From Adlercreutzia muris (GTDB lineage Bacteria > Actinomycetota > Coriobacteriia > Coriobacteriales > Eggerthellaceae): a stretch of DNA of 64,000 bases. A program made the position numbers and the translations under genes. Of this stretch, positions 53,590 to 63,523 are shown piece after piece (within the stretch, counting starts at the first letter, position 1; each line of letters starts with the position of its first letter). The notes beneath the pieces were generated by a model. It was not told where the DNA came from, did not search any database, and saw nothing but the letters and a program-made list of their open reading frames with translations. The stretch covers positions 1 through 64,000 of the forward strand of contig NZ_WAJS01000010.1 of assembly GCF_008831045.1 (NCBI RefSeq), given 5' to 3'.

Positions 53590-55548
53590 CTAAGCTGGCG
53601 CTCCTCCCGTGCTGGCGCCAGGCCCGCCCTCGCCGCCTGGGGCTCCAGCGGCTCCGCCGCCTTCGCCCGGAGGAGGTCCTTGCATGCCTTTGTCGGACTG
53701 CTTGATATCGGCGTTTCCAGAACCCAGGGTGCAGTAGCGATTGAAGTCCTCGGTGGCCAGAAACTCGCCCAAAGTGTAGCCCAGGCACAGGCACATGCCG
53801 ATGGACACGCCGTTCATGATGCCGTTGTAGCCCATGGGGAAACGGCCGCCCGAGGTGTTACCACAGGCGAACAGGCCCTTGATGGGCTCGAAGCCCTGGC
53901 CCTGCACCTGCTGGCGACCGGTGACGAGCAGGCCGGAGGTGGCCACGAGCGAGCCGCCGCCCACGCGCTTGCCGCAGGGGTATCCGTAGAAGGGGCCTTG
54001 GCTGATGGGCCACATGGTCTCGGGGTCGCGGCCGAACTCGGTGTCCTCGCCTTTGTCATGGGCGGCGTTCCAGGCCTCCACGGCAGCGAGCGCGTTGGCC
54101 TTCACGCCCTCTTCCATGCCCATGAAGTCGCACAGCTCCTCCAGGGTGTCGGCGCAGTACAGGAATTTGCCCGAGGTATCGTCGCCCTCGGCGCCCGAGT
54201 CCACGGCGGCCTCCATGGTGGCCTGCACGTTGGCGATGGTCTCCTCGTCCCACTCCTTGGGGGCAAGATGTCCCGCCAGCTGATTGAGGAACACCTCTTT
54301 CCAGTCGGCGCCCCAGATAAGGTAGGCGCGGTCGCCCGGCTCGCGAGCACCGGCGCAGCCGGACAAGAGAGGGCCGCCGAAGGCCTCGTTGCAGTAGCGC
54401 TCGCCGTACTTGTTCAGCCACAGGCACTCGATGCCCTCCATAGGGGACAGGGGGATGAAAGCGTGGCTGCCCATGTCGCCGCCGGTGGCGATTTCTACCT
54501 TGGCGCCGATGCGCATGGCCATGGCAATGCCGCTGCCGTCGCGACCGGACATGGCAGCGCAGTCCTTGTACTCGCCCAGCTCGTAGTTCTCGCGGCAAAT
54601 GGCGTTGTACATGGCGGAGTTGCTCCCGATGTCGCCGCAGGCCAGCACCACGGCATCGCCGTTGTACTGGTGGTATTCGCCCGTGCCGGAATCCTGGGCG
54701 ATAACGCCCGTTACTTCGGTGCCGTCCTCGTTGTGCACGAGGCGCACGGCGGCCTGGCCGTAGATGAACTGAGCTCCGGCGGCCTTCGCCTTCTCCTGGG
54801 AGCGCTTGACAGCATCGGTCATGCCCACGGAACCCCCGAACTGGCAGGTGCCCACGTAGGAGGTGAAGCCATTCTTCTTGTAGTTGTAACCATCAACCAC
54901 GGGCCAATTGAGGGGAATGAGCTCGTCTTTCTCCTGCTCGGTATAGCCGTCGATGAACCAGTCAAGGGCCTCGCCGGAGCGGTTCGCGAACTGGGAGAGC
55001 AGCGTGGGCTGGGTGCGGCCGGCAGCGTACATCTGGTACTCGTTCATGAAGTCGACGACGCTGTACTTCGGAATGCCTACACGGTCGAGCTGCCAGGAGG
55101 AGTTCAGGTGGCCGATGTCGTTGCCCAGGGCACTGAAGGTCTCTTCCGGCTGCATTTCCACGACAACCACCTTCTTGCCCAGCTCACTCGCGCGTCGGGC
55201 CACAGCGGTGCCTGCATGGCCCGCGCCGCAGACGATGATGTCCGCGTCGGTTACGCTGACAATGGCGTCGGCGGCTATCTCCGGCTCTTCGCCAAGCCAT
55301 CCGGCGCCGAGCACCTCGCCCATGGTCTTGCCCTCGTTGCCAGTGGGCGCTGCTGCGCCCGTGGCGGCCATGGCCGGATCGTCGGCTGCGCCCCTGGCCG
55401 CAGCCGACTCCTGGGGGCTGCATCCCGCGATCATGCCGGCGCTGGCGGCGCCCAGGGCAATGGCCCCGGCACCGGTTAGGAAGTTGCGGCGGCTGAGCGG
55501 AATGCGCCCGCGGCCATCGGCGATGTCGCCGTTGCGATGGTTCGTCAT
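53590..55548 (-). CDS. Tat-exported FAD-binding reductase (fumarate reductase/urocanate reductase-like lipoprotein)
   Basis: 652 residues from ATG 55548 (GGGGATGGGG). Twin arginine in LSRRNFLTG (Arg20-Arg21), lipobox IAGC (Cys43). The FAD motif is VCGAGHAGTAVARRAS (about 106-121), followed by KKVVVVEMQ. The C-terminal part has the FAD-capping and second-nucleotide region GLFACGNTSGGRFPMGYNG. The tail is Gly/Pro/Ala-rich (about 40 residues). No FMN-binding domain and no iron-sulfur partner are present, so it depends on another electron donor. Eggerthellaceae have many such paralogues with different substrates; this one's cannot be named. It is divergent from a membrane LuxR regulator, its probable controller. 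Confidence 0.87.
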   Translation of the reverse strand: MTNHRNGDIADGRGRIPLSRRNFLTGAGAIALGAASAGMIAGCSPQESAAARGAADDPAMAATGAAAPTGNEGKTMGEVLGAGWLGEEPEIAADAIVSVTDADIIVCGAGHAGTAVARRASELGKKVVVVEMQPEETFSALGNDIGHLNSSWQLDRVGIPKYSVVDFMNEYQMYAAGRTQPTLLSQFANRSGEALDWFIDGYTEQEKDELIPLNWPVVDGYNYKKNGFTSYVGTCQFGGSVGMTDAVKRSQEKAKAAGAQFIYGQAAVRLVHNEDGTEVTGVIAQDSGTGEYHQYNGDAVVLACGDIGSNSAMYNAICRENYELGEYKDCAAMSGRDGSGIAMAMRIGAKVEIATGGDMGSHAFIPLSPMEGIECLWLNKYGERYCNEAFGGPLLSGCAGAREPGDRAYLIWGADWKEVFLNQLAGHLAPKEWDEETIANVQATMEAAVDSGAEGDDTSGKFLYCADTLEELCDFMGMEEGVKANALAAVEAWNAAHDKGEDTEFGRDPETMWPISQGPFYGYPCGKRVGGGSLVATSGLLVTGRQQVQGQGFEPIKGLFACGNTSGGRFPMGYNGIMNGVSIGMCLCLGYTLGEFLATEDFNRYCTLGSGNADIKQSDKGMQGPPPGEGGGAAGAPGGEGGPGASTGGAPA

Positions 55549-55708
55549 ACCCCATCCCCTTTCCTTCGGTTCTCTCGTTGCATCCATGGCAGCCGCCCTT
55601 GGGACGGCTTTCGGTGACTATGCCCCGTTCTCAGCCTCCGATCCATACCGATGGGATGGTGAAATGATGGGAAATCGCCTCACCACGAGAAGGTGAATTC
55701 GGTGTTTT

Positions 55709-55728
55709 ACCTGATAAGAGCTTCAGGT
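55709..55728. promoter_or_regulatory. inverted repeat between the flavoprotein and LuxR genes
   Basis: ACCTGA (55709-55714) and TCAGGT (55723-55728) are perfect arms with 8 bases between, a spacing suited to a dimeric LuxR-type protein. It lies 31 bases before a TATAAT box. Confidence 0.5.
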
Positions 55729-55758
55729 CATTTTCGATGCCAGGGAAGGTGCCAACGT

Positions 55759-55764
55759 TATAAT
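55759..55764 (+). promoter_or_regulatory. TATAAT box before the LuxR-type gene
   Basis: A perfect -10 box 45 bases before GTG 55809. No good -35 is present, which suits a promoter needing an activator bound at 55709-55728. Confidence 0.5.
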
Positions 55765-55808
55765 GCTAATGGAATGAGGCGGGCGCAATTGCAAGGGAGG
55801 AGCGGGCT

Positions 55809-57404
55809 GTGACCGAGGAGAGGAACAACGGTGCCGCAGGGGATTCCGATTCGGGGGTGCGCGGAAGGCGGGAGGGCGGCGGACGGATCGCCGGTGCCCC
55901 GGATGCCCGATCGACCCGGGAACCCTTCCTCTCCGTTTCTCTCTGCGGGGCTAAGGGCCGGCTGCTCTTCGGCTTCGCAGCTTTCGTCTCCTGGACTAAT
56001 CTGCTCATTTGCTTCGAGGGGCTTCTGCGCGACAGCGTCGCCTACGGTGGCGGGGTCGTACACGATCCGTTTCTCGTGGGTGCTTGCGTCACAGCCGCCC
56101 TGTTGCTCGTTGTCGCCGCATTCAGGCGTGCGGGCTCGCAGGGCGGGAGGGCTGCTGTCTCCCGTGTTCGTCGGCGACTCCCCGTTATCGCAGCCAGCGC
56201 GGGGGCGGTTTGCGCGATAGCCGCCGTGTTGCTCAGCGCCATCGCCGTCTCCAACGGTCCCCATATATGGTTCTTGGCGACGATCCTGGGGGCGGGCGCT
56301 GGGTGCTTCGTCGCCTACTTCACCTTGGCCTGGGGGTCGGTCATCGCCGCCTTCGATATGCGCGACATCCTCGCTGTGCTCTGTGCGGCGCTATGCCTTC
56401 AATGGGCGCTCTTCGTGCCCGTGGTTCTTTTCGGCCCCGAGGTAAAAGTTGCCCTGGCCGGCATATTGCCCTTCCTGTCATGGGGGTGCTTGCGCGGCTT
56501 CGACGACGGAGGCGTCGAGGAGGGTTTGCCGAGAATCGCCCCTTGCACCCCTAGCGGCAAGGGGACCGAATGCTGCGACGGCGTTGTCCCGCGCTTGTCT
56601 GCCGCGCTGTTCTGCTTTGCCCTCACGATTGAGTTTGTATGGACCTGCAACGTGGTGATGACAAGCGAGCCGCTCGACGAGGGGCTGTTCTGGCTTGTCT
56701 ACGTCTGCGTGCTGGGCGCGGCGGCTCTCGTCATGGGTATCATTCTGGGACTCATGGAGCGCTGGCGGGCCTATCGCATGGAGCTATTCTACCGCACGGC
56801 GTTCGCCTTTGCCGTGGTGGGATCAGTGGCGCTGCCCTTGTCCTATCACCACCTGTTCTTTTCCTACGCCGTCGTCTATGTGGCCTACGCGCTTATTACT
56901 GCAACCATGTGGATGCTCGCCTGGGCGGTGATGCTTATGAGGAAACGGGCCCCGTACCGTGTTATCGGATGCGTGTTCGGTCTTCAGTTTCTCGCGTTAC
57001 CGTGCGGATTTGCCGCCGCTAAATTCATGCAATGGTATGCGGCAGCCCAGGCAGACGCTGATCTGCTGCCCTATGTGGGGTTCGTTGCCGTGGTAGTGCT
57101 CGTGGCCGCTTACGCGTTCCTCTTGCCCGAGCGCGTGCTGCTCTTGCTTTCACCGCGGCTCTTGAAGCTATCCCATGAGTCCCTCGATGACCGCTGCCGC
57201 GATGCGGCCGCCGCCTTCGGTCTTACTGAGCGGGAGACCGAGATATTCATGTTGCTGGCGCGCGGGCGCGATGTGGGTTATATCGAGAAGACGCTCTTCA
57301 TTTCCCGCAACACGGTGAATACCCACCGCAAGAATCTCTATCGCAAGCTCGGCATTCACACCCAACAGGAGCTGCTATCCCTGATCGAGGATAGCTTGGG
57401 GTAG
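55809..57404 (+). CDS. LuxR-family regulator with an N-terminal multi-helix membrane domain
   Basis: 531 residues from GTG 55809 (GGGAGGAG). About twelve transmembrane helices fill residues 55-440. The C-terminal 65 residues are a LuxR/FixJ-type helix-turn-helix: FGLTERETEIFMLLARGRD, then ISRNTVNTHRKNLYRKLGIH. This membrane-LuxR design is abundant in the Eggerthellaceae, typically beside genes for exported flavin or molybdenum reductases, and probably senses a ligand in the membrane or at its surface. Here the neighbour is the divergent flavoprotein gene, with an inverted repeat between them. Confidence 0.88.
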   Translation: MTEERNNGAAGDSDSGVRGRREGGGRIAGAPDARSTREPFLSVSLCGAKGRLLFGFAAFVSWTNLLICFEGLLRDSVAYGGGVVHDPFLVGACVTAALLLVVAAFRRAGSQGGRAAVSRVRRRLPVIAASAGAVCAIAAVLLSAIAVSNGPHIWFLATILGAGAGCFVAYFTLAWGSVIAAFDMRDILAVLCAALCLQWALFVPVVLFGPEVKVALAGILPFLSWGCLRGFDDGGVEEGLPRIAPCTPSGKGTECCDGVVPRLSAALFCFALTIEFVWTCNVVMTSEPLDEGLFWLVYVCVLGAAALVMGIILGLMERWRAYRMELFYRTAFAFAVVGSVALPLSYHHLFFSYAVVYVAYALITATMWMLAWAVMLMRKRAPYRVIGCVFGLQFLALPCGFAAAKFMQWYAAAQADADLLPYVGFVAVVVLVAAYAFLLPERVLLLLSPRLLKLSHESLDDRCRDAAAAFGLTERETEIFMLLARGRDVGYIEKTLFISRNTVNTHRKNLYRKLGIHTQQELLSLIEDSLG

Positions 57405-57568
57405 GGCCTGCTTCCTGCGGGATAGAGGCGAGTCATGGGGGCACCGGCCAGACGCTTGGCCGACTAACGGCAGCCAGGACGCTCCTTACCGAGGGTTCGT
57501 GAATCTATCTGGGGAGGGGTAGCGTCGAGAGAGAGGTGACTGTCTGTTCCCGAGGGCATTTCCTGCAC

Positions 57569-57601
57569 AAGAAAGGGCTCCCCGCAGGGAGCCCTTTCTT
57601 G
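57569..57601. terminator. two-way terminator between luxR-type and NlpC/P60 genes
   Basis: AAGAAAGGGCTCCC (57569-57582) pairs with GGGAGCCCTTTCTT (57587-57600) over 14 bp with a 4-base loop. The A and T arms let it act on both strands. Confidence 0.85.
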
Positions 57602-57623
57602 CTTCGATGCATTTTCCTCGTGC

Positions 57624-58784
57624 CTAGTAGCGCACGTACACCATACCGGAGTGAACGCCGGAGACCTTCACCACATCGCCGGAGCGGGGGGCGTGGATCA
57701 TCTGGCCATCGCCGATGTAGACACCGCAATGGTGGCTGTTCACGCAGATGTCTCCGGGCTTGGGATTCGACACGTGGGGCCAGCCCATGAAGGTGCCCGT
57801 AGTGCCCAAGCGCGTATGGCTGCCAGAGAGGCAGTAGCTCACGAGGCCGGAGCAATCGTAGGAGTTCGGGCCTACGGCACCCCAGGCGTAGGGCTTGCCC
57901 AGCTCGCCGTAGGCGCGATCCACCACGGTGTTGCCGGAGACGGACTGCGGGCGGTTGTTGTTGGAGCTGGAACCGCCTCCACCACCAGAACCGCCGCCGT
58001 TGTCATCGTCGTCGCTGCCGCCCCCACCGTTGTTGCCGGAGTTGGAGTTCTGCTGCTCGCGACGGGCAGCCTCCTCGGCCTCGGCCTGGCGCCGGGCCTC
58101 TTCCTCGGCAGCCTGGGCGGCAGCGCGAGCGGCGGCCTCGCGGGCCTCCTCCTCCTGGCGCAGCAGCTCGGCGGCCTCGGCGGACAGCGAGTTGTAGGTC
58201 TCGGCCATCTGGTCCACCAGGACCTCGGCCTCGGCCTGAACGGCCTCGGCCTCCTTGGCCTTCTGGTCGGCGACATCGCGCTGCTCGGTGTAGACGGCCT
58301 TCTCGGACTCCACCTCGGCTCGCAGCGTCTTGGTCTCCTCCACCATGTCCGCGTCGTTCTGGTTCATGTCGTTGAGCAGATCCCAGTTCGAGGCGAAGGC
58401 CTGGAACGTGGTGGCGCCCAGCAGCAGATCGAGGAACGTGGACGAACCGGAGCGGTACATGGACCGGGCGCGATTACCCAGATGATCCTGCAGCTCGCTG
58501 ATGCGGGAGGAAGCGGTGTCGATGCGGCCTTGGGCCTCGTCCATGCGGGCCTGAGCGTTATCGCGCTCGGTGCAGGCGTCGAAGTAGGCATCGGAGGCCC
58601 GATCGAGCTTCTCCTGCATAGCGTTGAGTTTCTCAAGAGCAGCGTTCGCCTCGGCCTGCTTCTCAGCGGCCGTGACGGCGAGAGCCGGAGTGGGGGTCAG
58701 CGTCGGCAGGCATAGGGAAATGCCGAAGACAGCGGCGCCGCCGACAAAGGCACGTCTGCTAAAAGGGCGTGTATGCTCACTCAT
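57624..58784 (-). CDS. secreted coiled-coil NlpC/P60 peptidoglycan hydrolase
   Basis: 386 residues from ATG 58784 (AGGAGGT). A Tat-like signal FSRRAFVGGAAVFG leads to cleavage near ALAVTA. A long coiled coil (about 40-225) of the PcsB/CwlO type follows, then a Ser/Gly/Asn/Asp linker, then the NlpC/P60 domain with the catalytic Cys in YDCSGLVSYC and His in HHCGVYIGDGQMIHAP. Such enzymes cut the D-Glu to diamino acid bond in stem peptides, and the coil usually inhibits until an FtsEX-type complex releases it. The FtsX-like transporter at 3.5-7.6 kb might be such a partner, though it is far away. Confidence 0.9.
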   Translation of the reverse strand: MSEHTRPFSRRAFVGGAAVFGISLCLPTLTPTPALAVTAAEKQAEANAALEKLNAMQEKLDRASDAYFDACTERDNAQARMDEAQGRIDTASSRISELQDHLGNRARSMYRSGSSTFLDLLLGATTFQAFASNWDLLNDMNQNDADMVEETKTLRAEVESEKAVYTEQRDVADQKAKEAEAVQAEAEVLVDQMAETYNSLSAEAAELLRQEEEAREAAARAAAQAAEEEARRQAEAEEAARREQQNSNSGNNGGGGSDDDDNGGGSGGGGGSSSNNNRPQSVSGNTVVDRAYGELGKPYAWGAVGPNSYDCSGLVSYCLSGSHTRLGTTGTFMGWPHVSNPKPGDICVNSHHCGVYIGDGQMIHAPRSGDVVKVSGVHSGMVYVRY

Positions 58785-58823
58785 ATAGTGTGACCTCCTG
58801 GGGAGCATCTGGTGCGTTCAGTG

Positions 58824-58835
58824 CAAACTAGTTTG
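58824..58835. promoter_or_regulatory. palindrome CAAACTAGTTTG before the NlpC/P60 gene
   Basis: A perfect 12-bp palindrome 40 bases before the start codon. A minus-strand TATGAT box (58839-58844) places the transcription start at about this palindrome, which suits a repressor site. Confidence 0.5.
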
Positions 58836-59018
58836 TGTATCATAGCACGCCACGGCCATCTTCACGTCCCTTCCAGAAGGGATTCACAATAGGAAACCTC
58901 CTGAAGGCAGCCTCGCGAGCCCCAATGGCCACCTCAAGCTTATATATAGTAGGGACGAAGGCGCGTCGTGGGATTTTGGGGAGGAATGATGGAGACACGC
59001 CCGGGGGCGTGTAAGTGG

Positions 59019-59047
59019 TTGACACGTTCGTTGCCGTAGCGTATTAT
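59019..59047 (+). promoter_or_regulatory. strong promoter of the tRNA-tuf region
   Basis: TTGACA (59019-59024), a 17-base spacer, and TATTAT (59042-59047): a near-consensus promoter about 80 bases before tRNA-Tyr. Confidence 0.85.
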
Positions 59048-59125
59048 TCCGTTCGCTCGCTTGTTCCGGCGACGGATGCAAACGGGCGGCAGCTTGAAAA
59101 GTACACATGAATTCAGCGCCGAAAT

Positions 59126-59210
59126 GGGCGTGTGCCCGAGTGGTTAAAGGGGACGGGCTGTAAACCCGTTGGTTATGCCTACCTAGGTTCGAATCCTAGC
59201 GCGCCCACCA
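59126..59210 (+). tRNA. tRNA-Tyr (GTA)
   Basis: 85 bases. The acceptor arm GGGCGTG pairs with CGCGCCC, the anticodon loop reads CTGTAAA, a long variable arm is present as expected for class II tRNA-Tyr, the T loop is GGTTCGAATCC, and CCA is encoded. Confidence 0.95.
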
Positions 59211-59214
59211 TTTC

Positions 59215-59290
59215 GCCTGCGTAGCTCAGTCGGTAGAGCACTTCGTTGGTAACGAAGAGGTCACCGGTTCAAGTCCGGTCGCAGGCTCCA
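59215..59290 (+). tRNA. tRNA-Thr (GGT)
   Basis: 76 bases. GCCTGCG pairs with CGCAGGC; the anticodon stem CTTCG/CGAAG encloses TTGGTAA; the T loop is GGTTCAAGTCC; CCA is encoded. Four bases follow tRNA-Tyr. Confidence 0.95.
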
Positions 59291-59293
59291 CCT

Positions 59294-59370
59294 GGCGGTG
59301 TAGCTCAGTTGGTCAGAGCACACGGTTCATACCCGTGGCGTCACTGGTTCAAATCCAGTCACCGCTACCA
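59294..59370 (+). tRNA. tRNA-Met (CAT), elongator type
   Basis: 77 bases. GGCGGTG pairs with CACCGCT (one G-U); the anticodon loop reads TTCATAC; CCA is encoded. The first pair is a base pair, not the mismatch of initiator tRNA. A CAT anticodon could also belong to tRNA-Ile with a modified C, which I cannot exclude by eye. Confidence 0.88.
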
Positions 59371-59380
59371 TTAGATTTAC

Positions 59381-59406
59381 CGCGCCCTCCGGGCGCGTTT
59401 ATTTTG
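59381..59406 (+). terminator. hairpin after tRNA-Met, before tuf
   Basis: CGCGCCC (59381-59387) pairs with GGGCGCG (59391-59397), followed by TTTATTTT. It may end the tRNA transcript or allow partial reading into tuf. Confidence 0.65.
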
Positions 59407-59446
59407 TTGAAATCGAATCGCCACCACCCTTGAAGGAGGATGAAAC

Positions 59447-60649
<1,203 letters not shown>

Positions 60650-60674
60650 GCTAGTCCTTACGCATCGCTTCACC

Positions 60675-60714
60675 GAAAGGGGCTGTTCCTCAGCCGAGCA
60701 GCCCCTTTCTTTCC
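60675..60714 (+). terminator. tuf terminator
   Basis: GAAAGGGGCTG (60675-60685) pairs with CAGCCCCTTTC (60699-60709), followed by T residues. Confidence 0.85.
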
Positions 60715-60772
60715 AGCGCTTCATGTGTATCATCAATCCTGCATTTTGGTTTTATAGGTAAAAGGAGAATTC

Positions 60773-60922
60773 ATGCGTACTCTGGTCACCCTGGCCTGCA
60801 CCGAGTGCAAGCGCCGTAACTACACGACCAAGAAGAACAAGCAGAACAATCCTGACCGCATCGAGTTCAAGAAGTATTGCAAGTGGTGCAACAAGCACAC
60901 CCTGCACAAGGAAACCCGATAA
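60773..60922 (+). CDS. rpmG: 50S ribosomal protein L33
   Basis: 49 residues from ATG 60773, 6 bases after [26 protein letters not shown] and [15 protein letters not shown] carry four cysteines in two pairs, the zinc-binding (C+) form. L33 lies near the E site. It is followed by tRNA-Trp, then secE and nusG, a common bacterial order. Confidence 0.96.
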   Translation: MRTLVTLACTECKRRNYTTKKNKQNNPDRIEFKKYCKWCNKHTLHKETR

Positions 60923-60946
60923 GAGGTTAGGTTCTGAAACAGGCAT

Positions 60947-61023
60947 AGGCCAGTAGCTCCAATTGGTAGAGCGGCGGTCTCCAAAACCGCATGTTGGGGG
61001 TTCGAGTCCCTCCTGGCCTGCCA
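60947..61023 (+). tRNA. tRNA-Trp (CCA)
   Basis: 77 bases. AGGCCAG pairs with CTGGCCT; the anticodon loop reads CTCCAAA; the T loop is GGTTCGAGTCC; CCA is encoded. It lies between rpmG and secE, its usual place in many bacteria. Confidence 0.95.
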
Positions 61024-61036
61024 GCTTGTTTACGTG

Positions 61037-61060
61037 AGCAGCCTAGAGGCTGCTTTTTTG
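61037..61060 (+). terminator. terminator after tRNA-Trp
   Basis: AGCAGCC (61037-61043) pairs with GGCTGCT (61048-61054), followed by a T run. It should separate rpmG-trnW from secE-nusG, or reduce transcription into them. Confidence 0.75.
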
Positions 61061-61095
61061 GCGATTAGAGAAAAGATATTTCCGTAAGGAACCTC

Positions 61096-61500
61096 ATGGC
61101 TAAGAAATCAAAGACACAGAAGGCAAAGGCTTCCGCTGCCCGCCAGCAGCGCAAGGTCGAGCGCGAACTCGAAGCCGCTAACCCCCAGCCGGCCAAGGCC
61201 GAGGAGGCGGCACCCGAGAAGAAGGGGCTGTTCAAGAAGAGCTCCGATGCCTCTGCGTCCTCCGATAGCGGCAAGCCCGCAAAGAAGGCCGAGGAGAAGC
61301 CGAAGAAGAAGCGCTTCCAGTTCCTTCGCGATGTGAAGGCTGAGATGAAGCGTGTCACCTGGCCGACCCGCACCGACGTCCTGCGCTGGAGCGGCGTGGT
61401 CGTGGTGGCCCTGCTGTTCTTCGGTATCTTCGTGGCGATTCTCGACAACGCGATCATCACGCCGTTGCTCGTGCTGATCTCTGGCATCTCTCTGGGATAG
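61096..61500 (+). CDS. secE: SecE, translocon subunit with a long charged N-terminus
   Basis: 134 residues. The last 65 hold the conserved core: the amphipathic helix FLRDVKAEMKRVTWPTR followed by one transmembrane helix (VVVVALLFFGIFVAILD). The first 70 residues are a Lys/Ala/Glu-rich extension, common in actinobacterial SecE. SecE clamps SecY (26.3 kb). Thirteen bases separate it from nusG. Confidence 0.95.
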   Translation: MAKKSKTQKAKASAARQQRKVERELEAANPQPAKAEEAAPEKKGLFKKSSDASASSDSGKPAKKAEEKPKKKRFQFLRDVKAEMKRVTWPTRTDVLRWSGVVVVALLFFGIFVAILDNAIITPLLVLISGISLG

Positions 61501-61512
61501 GAGCTAGAACCA

Positions 61513-62043
61513 ATGGCTAAGAAGTGGTATGTGCTGCACACCTATTCCGGTTACGAGAACAAGGTGAAGAGCAACCTGGAGCAGCGTATCGAGGTCATGG
61601 GCCTCGAGAACAATGTCTTCGGAATCGAGATTCCCACCGAGATGGTCACCGAGATCAAAGAGGGCGGCCGTCGCGTCGAGAGCGAGAAGAAGGTGTTCCC
61701 GGGCTACGTGCTCGTGCGCATGGAGCTCGACGACCGCAGCTGGGCTGCGGTGCGCAACACCCCCGGCGTCACCGGCTTCGTGGGCAGCCAGGGCAACCCC
61801 CAGGCGCTCACCCGCGAGGAATACAACAAGATCATGAAGCGCACGAGCCGCGAGGCTCCGAAGAAGACCTCCTCCAACCTGGAGGTCGGCCAGTCGGTGA
61901 AGGTCACCCACGGCCCCCTTGCCGAGTTCGACGGCACGGTGTCCGAGGTTATGCCCGAGGCCGGCAAGGTCAAGGTCATGGTCTCCATCTTCGGCCGCGA
62001 AACCCCCGTCGAGCTGTCGTTTGACCAGGTGGCCAAGATCTAA
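61513..62043 (+). CDS. nusG: transcription antitermination/termination factor NusG
   Basis: 176 residues. The NGN domain starts [20 protein letters not shown] and holds [16 protein letters not shown] and [14 protein letters not shown]; the KOW domain has [19 protein letters not shown]. It binds RNA polymerase and links it to the ribosome through S10. A terminator-like hairpin follows before rplK. Confidence 0.97.
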   Translation: MAKKWYVLHTYSGYENKVKSNLEQRIEVMGLENNVFGIEIPTEMVTEIKEGGRRVESEKKVFPGYVLVRMELDDRSWAAVRNTPGVTGFVGSQGNPQALTREEYNKIMKRTSREAPKKTSSNLEVGQSVKVTHGPLAEFDGTVSEVMPEAGKVKVMVSIFGRETPVELSFDQVAKI

Positions 62044-62059
62044 CTGTGCGAGCACTTTG

Positions 62060-62113
62060 ACTCGAGGGGCTGTGCCCGCGTGGACCGGGGCTTCTCGCGA
62101 ACCTCGAGTTTTT
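62060..62113 (+). terminator. terminator or attenuator between nusG and rplK
   Basis: ACTCGAGG (62060-62067) pairs with CCTCGAGT (62102-62109), followed by T residues. The 34-base loop can fold further. It would give rplK-rplA a transcript level different from nusG. Confidence 0.6.
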
Positions 62114-62158
62114 AGTGATAGAGAAGTAGTAGTCGATTCATCTGAAAGGTAGTCACAG

Positions 62159-62656
62159 ATGGCTGACAAGAAAGTCACCGGATTTGTAAAGCTGCAAATC
62201 CCCGCCGGTGCCGCTAACCCGGCCCCCCCGGTTGGTCCGGCCCTTGGCGCCCAGGGCGTCAACATCATGCAGTTCTGCCAGGCGTTCAACGCCCAGACGC
62301 AGGACCAGGCCGGCACCATCATCCCCGTCGAGATCACCGTCTACGAGGACAAGTCCTTCACCTTCGTGTGCAAGACCCCGCCGGCGGCCGTGCTCATCAA
62401 GGAGAAGCTCGGCATCAAGAGCGGCGCCGCCATTCCGCAGATTCAGGTGGCCGGCACCCTCACCGAGGACCAGCTCCGCGAGATCGCCGAGATCAAGATG
62501 CCCGACCTGAATGCCAACACCATCGAGGCCGCCATGGAGATCGTGGCTGGCACCGCCCGTTCCATGGGCGTGCGCATCGAGGGCCGCGAGATGAAGAAGA
62601 AGTACGTGCCCAGCCGCAAGGTTGCCGCCATGCTTCAGGGCAAGACCGCTGAGTAG
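62159..62656 (+). CDS. rplK: 50S ribosomal protein L11, C-terminally extended
   Basis: 165 residues, against about 141 in most bacteria. The normal protein is complete ([52 protein letters not shown]). The extra 24 residues, starting [13 protein letters not shown], are basic. L11 and its rRNA site form the base of the stalk where elongation factors and RelA act. Confidence 0.96.
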   Translation: MADKKVTGFVKLQIPAGAANPAPPVGPALGAQGVNIMQFCQAFNAQTQDQAGTIIPVEITVYEDKSFTFVCKTPPAAVLIKEKLGIKSGAAIPQIQVAGTLTEDQLREIAEIKMPDLNANTIEAAMEIVAGTARSMGVRIEGREMKKKYVPSRKVAAMLQGKTAE

Positions 62657-62751
62657 TTGCCAGGTATTTAGTAATCACAGGGCTTGCGACTGCGCAAGCT
62701 GAATCAGTGGAAGGGCTGGAAGCGCCCGCCATTACCACGAAAGGAATTGCA

Positions 62752-63462
62752 ATGAGCAAGAAGTCCAAGAAGTACGTTGCCGCTGAGGCGCAGATTCCGG
62801 CCGAGCCGGTGTCCCCGCTGGCGGCCATGGCGCTGCTGAAGGAGATTTCCACGGCTAACTTCGACGAGACCGTGACCGGCGATTTCCGTCTGGGCATCGA
62901 TACCCGTCAGGCCGACCAGCAGCTGCGCGGCACCGTGAGCCTGCCCAACGGCTCTGGCAAGACCGTGCGCGTGGCCGTGTTCGCCGAGGGCGCTGCCGCC
63001 CAGGCCGCCGAGGAGGCTGGCGCCGACATCGTGGGTACCGACATCCTCATGGAGCAGATCCAGGCCGGCGAGTTCAACTTCGACGCCGCCGTGGCTACCC
63101 CGGATCAGATGGGCAAGGTCGGCCGTCTCGGCAAGATCCTCGGCCCCCGCGGCCTCATGCCGAACCCGAAGCTCGGCACCGTCACCAACGACGTGGCGAA
63201 GGCCATCAACGAGCTGAAGGGCGGCCGCGTGGAATACCGCGCCGACCGTTATGGCATCGCCCACGTCATCCTCGGCAAGGTGTCCTTCACCGCCGAGCAG
63301 CTGGCTGAGAACTACGGCGCCGTCTACGACGAGATCCTGCGCATGAAGCCGGCCGCGGCCAAGGGCAAGTACGTGAAGTCCGTCACCGTCTCGGGCACTA
63401 TGACCCCGGGCGTTGCCGTGGACTCCTCCGTGACCCGCGCCTACACCCAGGCTGCCGAGTAG
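62752..63462 (+). CDS. rplA: 50S ribosomal protein L1
   Basis: 236 residues from ATG 62752 (AAAGGAATTG); the frame is open upstream without a site. Blocks [17 protein letters not shown] and [20 protein letters not shown] identify L1, which moves with the E-site tRNA and represses its own operon in other bacteria by binding the leader. A small hairpin (GCTTGCG with CGCAAGC, about 62683-62700) lies in the rplK-rplA gap. rplJ and rplL do not follow; a terminator does. Confidence 0.97.
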   Translation: MSKKSKKYVAAEAQIPAEPVSPLAAMALLKEISTANFDETVTGDFRLGIDTRQADQQLRGTVSLPNGSGKTVRVAVFAEGAAAQAAEEAGADIVGTDILMEQIQAGEFNFDAAVATPDQMGKVGRLGKILGPRGLMPNPKLGTVTNDVAKAINELKGGRVEYRADRYGIAHVILGKVSFTAEQLAENYGAVYDEILRMKPAAAKGKYVKSVTVSGTMTPGVAVDSSVTRAYTQAAE

Positions 63463-63488
63463 CTGACACGCTTCTCTATCAGTAAAGG

Positions 63489-63523
63489 GAACCCCGCGAC
63501 TGTTCCGGTCGCGGGGTTCTTTT
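63489..63523 (+). terminator. rplA terminator
   Basis: GAACCCCGCGAC (63489-63500) pairs exactly with GTCGCGGGGTTC (63508-63519), followed by TTTT. Confidence 0.9.

Larger units (their letters stand above)
58785..59125. other. divergent promoter region between NlpC/P60 and tRNA genes
   Basis: 341 bases. It holds the CAAACTAGTTTG palindrome near the hydrolase promoter and the strong tRNA promoter at 59019-59047. I see no gene here. Confidence 0.6.
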
